DNA of 16,358 nt from Streptosporangiaceae bacterium (GTDB taxonomy: Bacteria; Actinomycetota; Actinomycetes; Streptosporangiales; Streptosporangiaceae): the NCBI GenBank assembly GCA_025934635.1, contig JAICWX010000203.1, positions 1 through 16,358 of the forward strand, read 5' to 3'. The notes under the pieces were generated by a model that saw only the letters and a program-made list of their open reading frames with translations, was not told the DNA's origin and made no database searches. This document shows positions 14,497 through 16,358 of this stretch, one piece after another. A program made the position numbers and the translations under genes. Numbering within the stretch: the stretch's first letter is position 1; every line of letters begins with the position of its first letter.

Positions 14497-15839
14497 CCCC
14501 GGCCCGCGGCCAGCCAGTAGGCGGCCGCGACCGCGGCGAAGCCCGCCGCCACCAGGCCGATGAGCAGCGGGGAATGGCCGTTGGCGGGCATGATGGCCAC
14601 GCTTAGCGCGGCGCCGGCCACGTAGGCGGCGTTGAACATCATGTCGTAGAAGGCGAACACCCGGCCCCGGTAGGCGTCGTCCACCCCTTCCTGCAAGATG
14701 GTGACCGCGCAGATGGCCACCCCCTGCCGGGTGAGGTACAGGCAGAACCCGATGGCCAGGTAGGCGACCGGCAGGAAGGTTTCGCCGAGGGCGAGGGTCA
14801 CCACCGCGCTCGCGGCGAGCAGCAGCGTGATCCAGGCGGGCTTGGCCAGCCGTCTGGTGGCGGGCGGGGTCAGCAGCGCCGCGCAGGCGTAGCCGACCCC
14901 GGCCAGGCCGACGAGCAGGCCGAAGTGACCTTCGGCCACGCTGACGCTGGACCGGTAGAAGTAGTTCCGGTAGAGCAGCACCGACATCAGGAACAGCGGC
15001 CCGAACACCAGGCTGAAGCCGCCGGTGGCGCCCAGCGCCGCCGCGGGACCGGGCCGCCGGATGATGTACCGGGCGCCATCGGCCAGCCCGGCCGCGACCG
15101 AGGCGAGCTCGCCGAACAGCGGCCTGCGCGCCGGGCGCGCGTCCGGCTGGCCGTCGGGCGGGCGGCCGGGCCGCCCGCCCGGGCGCTCATCCGGGCGCGC
15201 GGGGCCGAGCCGGTCGCGGGCCATGGTGGCCGCGATCAGGCTGGCGGTCACGTAGCAGGCGCCGCCGGCCAGCAAGGTGACCGCGGCGCCGCGCTCGGTG
15301 TTGCCGGTGACGACGTTGAGGCCCAGCGCGACCACGCCGCCGATGGTCGCCGAGATGCCGCCGATGGTCGGCGATATCGAGTTCGCCACCACTAGCTGGT
15401 CCTTGGCCACCACGTGCGGCAGCGCCACTGAGAGCGAGGACAGGAAGAACCGGTTCACGGCCAGGACGAGGAGCACCGCCACGTACAGCAGGGCCCCCCG
15501 GTTGCCGAGCGCCATAGCCGCCGCGGTCAGCGCCACGAACACCGACCGGAGCAGGGCCGACCGGACCAGGATCTGGCGCCGGGACCAGCGGTCGATGAGG
15601 ACCCCGGCGAACGGACCGATCAGCGAGTACGGCAGGTAGAGGACCGCGAAGGCCGCCGCCCCCGCCCCCGGGCTGGGGAACGTGGTCGCGTTGAAGAACA
15701 CGTAGGTGCCGACGCCGGCGGTGACGACGCCGTCACCGGCCTGCGAGACTAGCCGGGTCGCGAACAGCCGACGGAAGTCGCGCCCGGCCAGCACCCCGCG
15801 CAAGTCAGCCCAGACGGCTGACCTGGACCCGTTGGCCAC
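14409..15839 (-). CDS. Major facilitator superfamily transporter
   Basis: Using the GTG at 15839, the 476-residue protein has about 10-12 hydrophobic segments and the MFS signature after helix 2, G-V-L-I-D-R-W-S-R-R (residues about 66-75). It begins with A-D-L-R-G-V-L-A-G-R-D-F-R-R-L-F, the conserved opening of a family that neighbours cca in actinobacteria. The substrate is unknown; an efflux role is likely by family. A long, hydrophilic central loop is rich in R, P, G and D (about 213-243). The frame is open to 15965, but this would overlap ino1; TAAGCT seven bases before the GTG suggests a leaderless start. The C-terminal tail (S, G, T-rich) is encoded antisense to the end of cca. Confidence 0.88.
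   Translation of the reverse strand: MANGSRSAVWADLRGVLAGRDFRRLFATRLVSQAGDGVVTAGVGTYVFFNATTFPSPGAGAAAFAVLYLPYSLIGPFAGVLIDRWSRRQILVRSALLRSVFVALTAAAMALGNRGALLYVAVLLVLAVNRFFLSSLSVALPHVVAKDQLVVANSISPTIGGISATIGGVVALGLNVVTGNTERGAAVTLLAGGACYVTASLIAATMARDRLGPARPDERPGGRPGRPPDGQPDARPARRPLFGELASVAAGLADGARYIIRRPGPAAALGATGGFSLVFGPLFLMSVLLYRNYFYRSSVSVAEGHFGLLVGLAGVGYACAALLTPPATRRLAKPAWITLLLAASAVVTLALGETFLPVAYLAIGFCLYLTRQGVAICAVTILQEGVDDAYRGRVFAFYDMMFNAAYVAGAALSVAIMPANGHSPLLIGLVAAGFAAVAAAYWLAAGRGQSSSGSAGGGGTIPSAAAQRSSSRTTRS
15155..15181. repeat. Perfect 13-base inverted repeat within the MFS gene
   Basis: CGGGCGGGCGGCC (15155-15167), one base, then its exact complement (15169-15181) form an all-GC inverted repeat. 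It encodes part of the R/P/G-rich central loop and would fold into a very stable hairpin in the message or single-stranded DNA. Confidence 0.8.
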
Positions 15840-15846
15840 GCCTTCC

Positions 15847-15890
15847 AGCTTAGAGGGCGCTGTGCTTAAGGGCGCTGCCACTAGGCGCTG
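15847..15890 (-). promoter_or_regulatory. MFS promoter region with three CAGCGCC direct repeats
   Basis: In the 70-base gap after ino1, minus-strand CAGCGCC occurs three times (15884-15890, 15871-15877, 15856-15862; 13- and 15-base steps), followed by TAAGCT (15847-15852), a TANNNT-type -10 seven bases before the GTG at 15839. The repeats sit where a -35 element or an operator is expected. No regulator is recognised. Confidence 0.4.
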
Positions 15891-15909
15891 CCGCGCGGGG
15901 CCGGGGACG

Positions 15910-16358
15910 TTACCGGGCGACTTCGCCGCGGATGAACTCCTCGACCAGGTCCCGGCAGACGTCATCGCCGTACTGCTCCGGCGGCGACTTCATGAAGTAC
16001 GAGCTGGCCGAGATCACCGGGCCGCCGATGCCGCGGTCCAGGGCGATCTTGGCCGCGCGCACCGCGTCGATGATGACGCCCGCGGAGTTGGGCGAGTCCC
16101 ACACCTCGAGCTTGTACTCCAGGTTGAGCGGCACGTCGCCGAATGCGCGGCCCTCCAGCCGGACGTACGCCATCTTCCGGTCGTCCAGCCACGGCACGTG
16201 GTCGGACGGGCCGATGTGCACGGTGGCGCGCTCCATCTCGTGCGGGATCTGGGAGGTGACGGCCTGGGTCTTGGAGATCTTCTTCGACTGGAGCCGCTTG
16301 CGCTCCAGCATGTTCATGAAGTCCATGTTGCCGCCGAAGTTCAGCTGATAGGTGCGGA
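15910..16358 (-). CDS. ino1: Inositol-1-phosphate synthase, C-terminal part (cut by window edge)
   Basis: The visible 149 codons (including the stop) begin inside the protein with [13 protein letters not shown] and run to the TAA at 15910. The segments [22 protein letters not shown] and [12 protein letters not shown] match the actinobacterial myo-inositol-1-phosphate synthase, which uses NAD to turn glucose-6-phosphate into inositol-1-phosphate in the cytoplasm. The lysines around K-I-S-K-T are in the catalytic region. Actinobacterial enzymes have about 360 residues, so roughly 60 percent is beyond the right edge. The product supports phosphatidylinositol and mycothiol synthesis. Any promoter and the start lie outside. 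MFS follows 70 bases downstream on the same strand. Confidence 0.93.
   Translation of the reverse strand, partial: RTYQLNFGGNMDFMNMLERKRLQSKKISKTQAVTSQIPHEMERATVHIGPSDHVPWLDDRKMAYVRLEGRAFGDVPLNLEYKLEVWDSPNSAGVIIDAVRAAKIALDRGIGGPVISASSYFMKSPPEQYGDDVCRDLVEEFIRGEVAR

Noticed and set aside
15840..15965. A 42-residue N-terminal extension of the MFS protein
   Set aside because: It would overlap the end of ino1, includes the repeat region, and has no family similarity; homologues begin near the GTG at 15839.
1..16358. Mobile element, CRISPR array, tRNA or rRNA genes
   Set aside because: I saw no transposase or integrase motifs, no regularly spaced repeats and no cloverleaf-like or rRNA sequence; gene order is conserved core chromosome.

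Overview
The window is a high-GC actinobacterial chromosome segment. Its core gene order, DUF6049 protein - murJ - pseudokinase - sigM - anti-sigma - trxB - trxA with cca diverging from it, is the arrangement known near the chromosomal origin of Streptomyces, Mycobacterium and relatives (established knowledge). Codon use, rare ATG starts (GTG and TTG are common here), zinc-finger anti-sigma and mycobacterial-type cell-wall genes all fit. A filamentous or Streptosporangiales-like actinobacterium is my inference; the sequence alone does not fix the genus.

Layout, left to right. (1) 1-2993, all minus strand: the 5' end of a threonine-aldolase-like gene, a frame-disrupted DUF6624-like gene, a D-Ala-D-Ala ligase homologue and a fold-type I aminotransferase. 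The last three are tightly spaced and probably co-transcribed from the right. (2) 2994-3238: a divergent intergenic region with an unusual block of C/G homopolymer runs in the aminotransferase leader and two palindromes near the GNAT start. (3) 3239-3868, plus strand: the GNAT protein typical of the parB/trx neighbourhood. It converges on trxA across a perfect inverted repeat. (4) 3944-12929, minus strand: seven nearly contiguous genes, DUF6049 protein, murJ, pseudokinase, sigM, anti-sigma, trxB, trxA. A textbook SigR-type promoter (GGGAAT-N18-GTT) overlaps the anti-sigma stop codon and can drive trxBA separately. (5) 13027-14496, plus strand: cca, divergent from the DUF6049 gene and overlapping the convergent MFS gene by 88 nt. 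(6) 14409-16358, minus strand: an MFS exporter-like gene and the 3' end of the inositol-1-phosphate synthase gene.

How they work together. MurJ flips lipid II, and the pseudokinase with its extracytoplasmic sugar-binding-like domain is the separated counterpart of the C-terminal half of mycobacterial MviN. The DUF6049 protein is a secreted, membrane-anchored partner of the same cluster. SigM and its zinc-finger anti-sigma add envelope or thiol-stress control. TrxB/TrxA keep the cytoplasmic thiol balance, and Ddl makes the D-Ala-D-Ala end of the peptidoglycan precursor. Cca matures tRNA ends. Ino1 feeds inositol to mycothiol and phosphatidylinositol.

I saw no mobile element, CRISPR array, tRNA or rRNA. 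The most interesting signals are the frame mosaic in the DUF6624-like gene, the G-tract leader, the SigR promoter embedded in the sigM operon, and the absence of two usual neighbours (the NUDIX gene beside cca and cwlM beside trxA). I found no clear evidence for a wholly new system.
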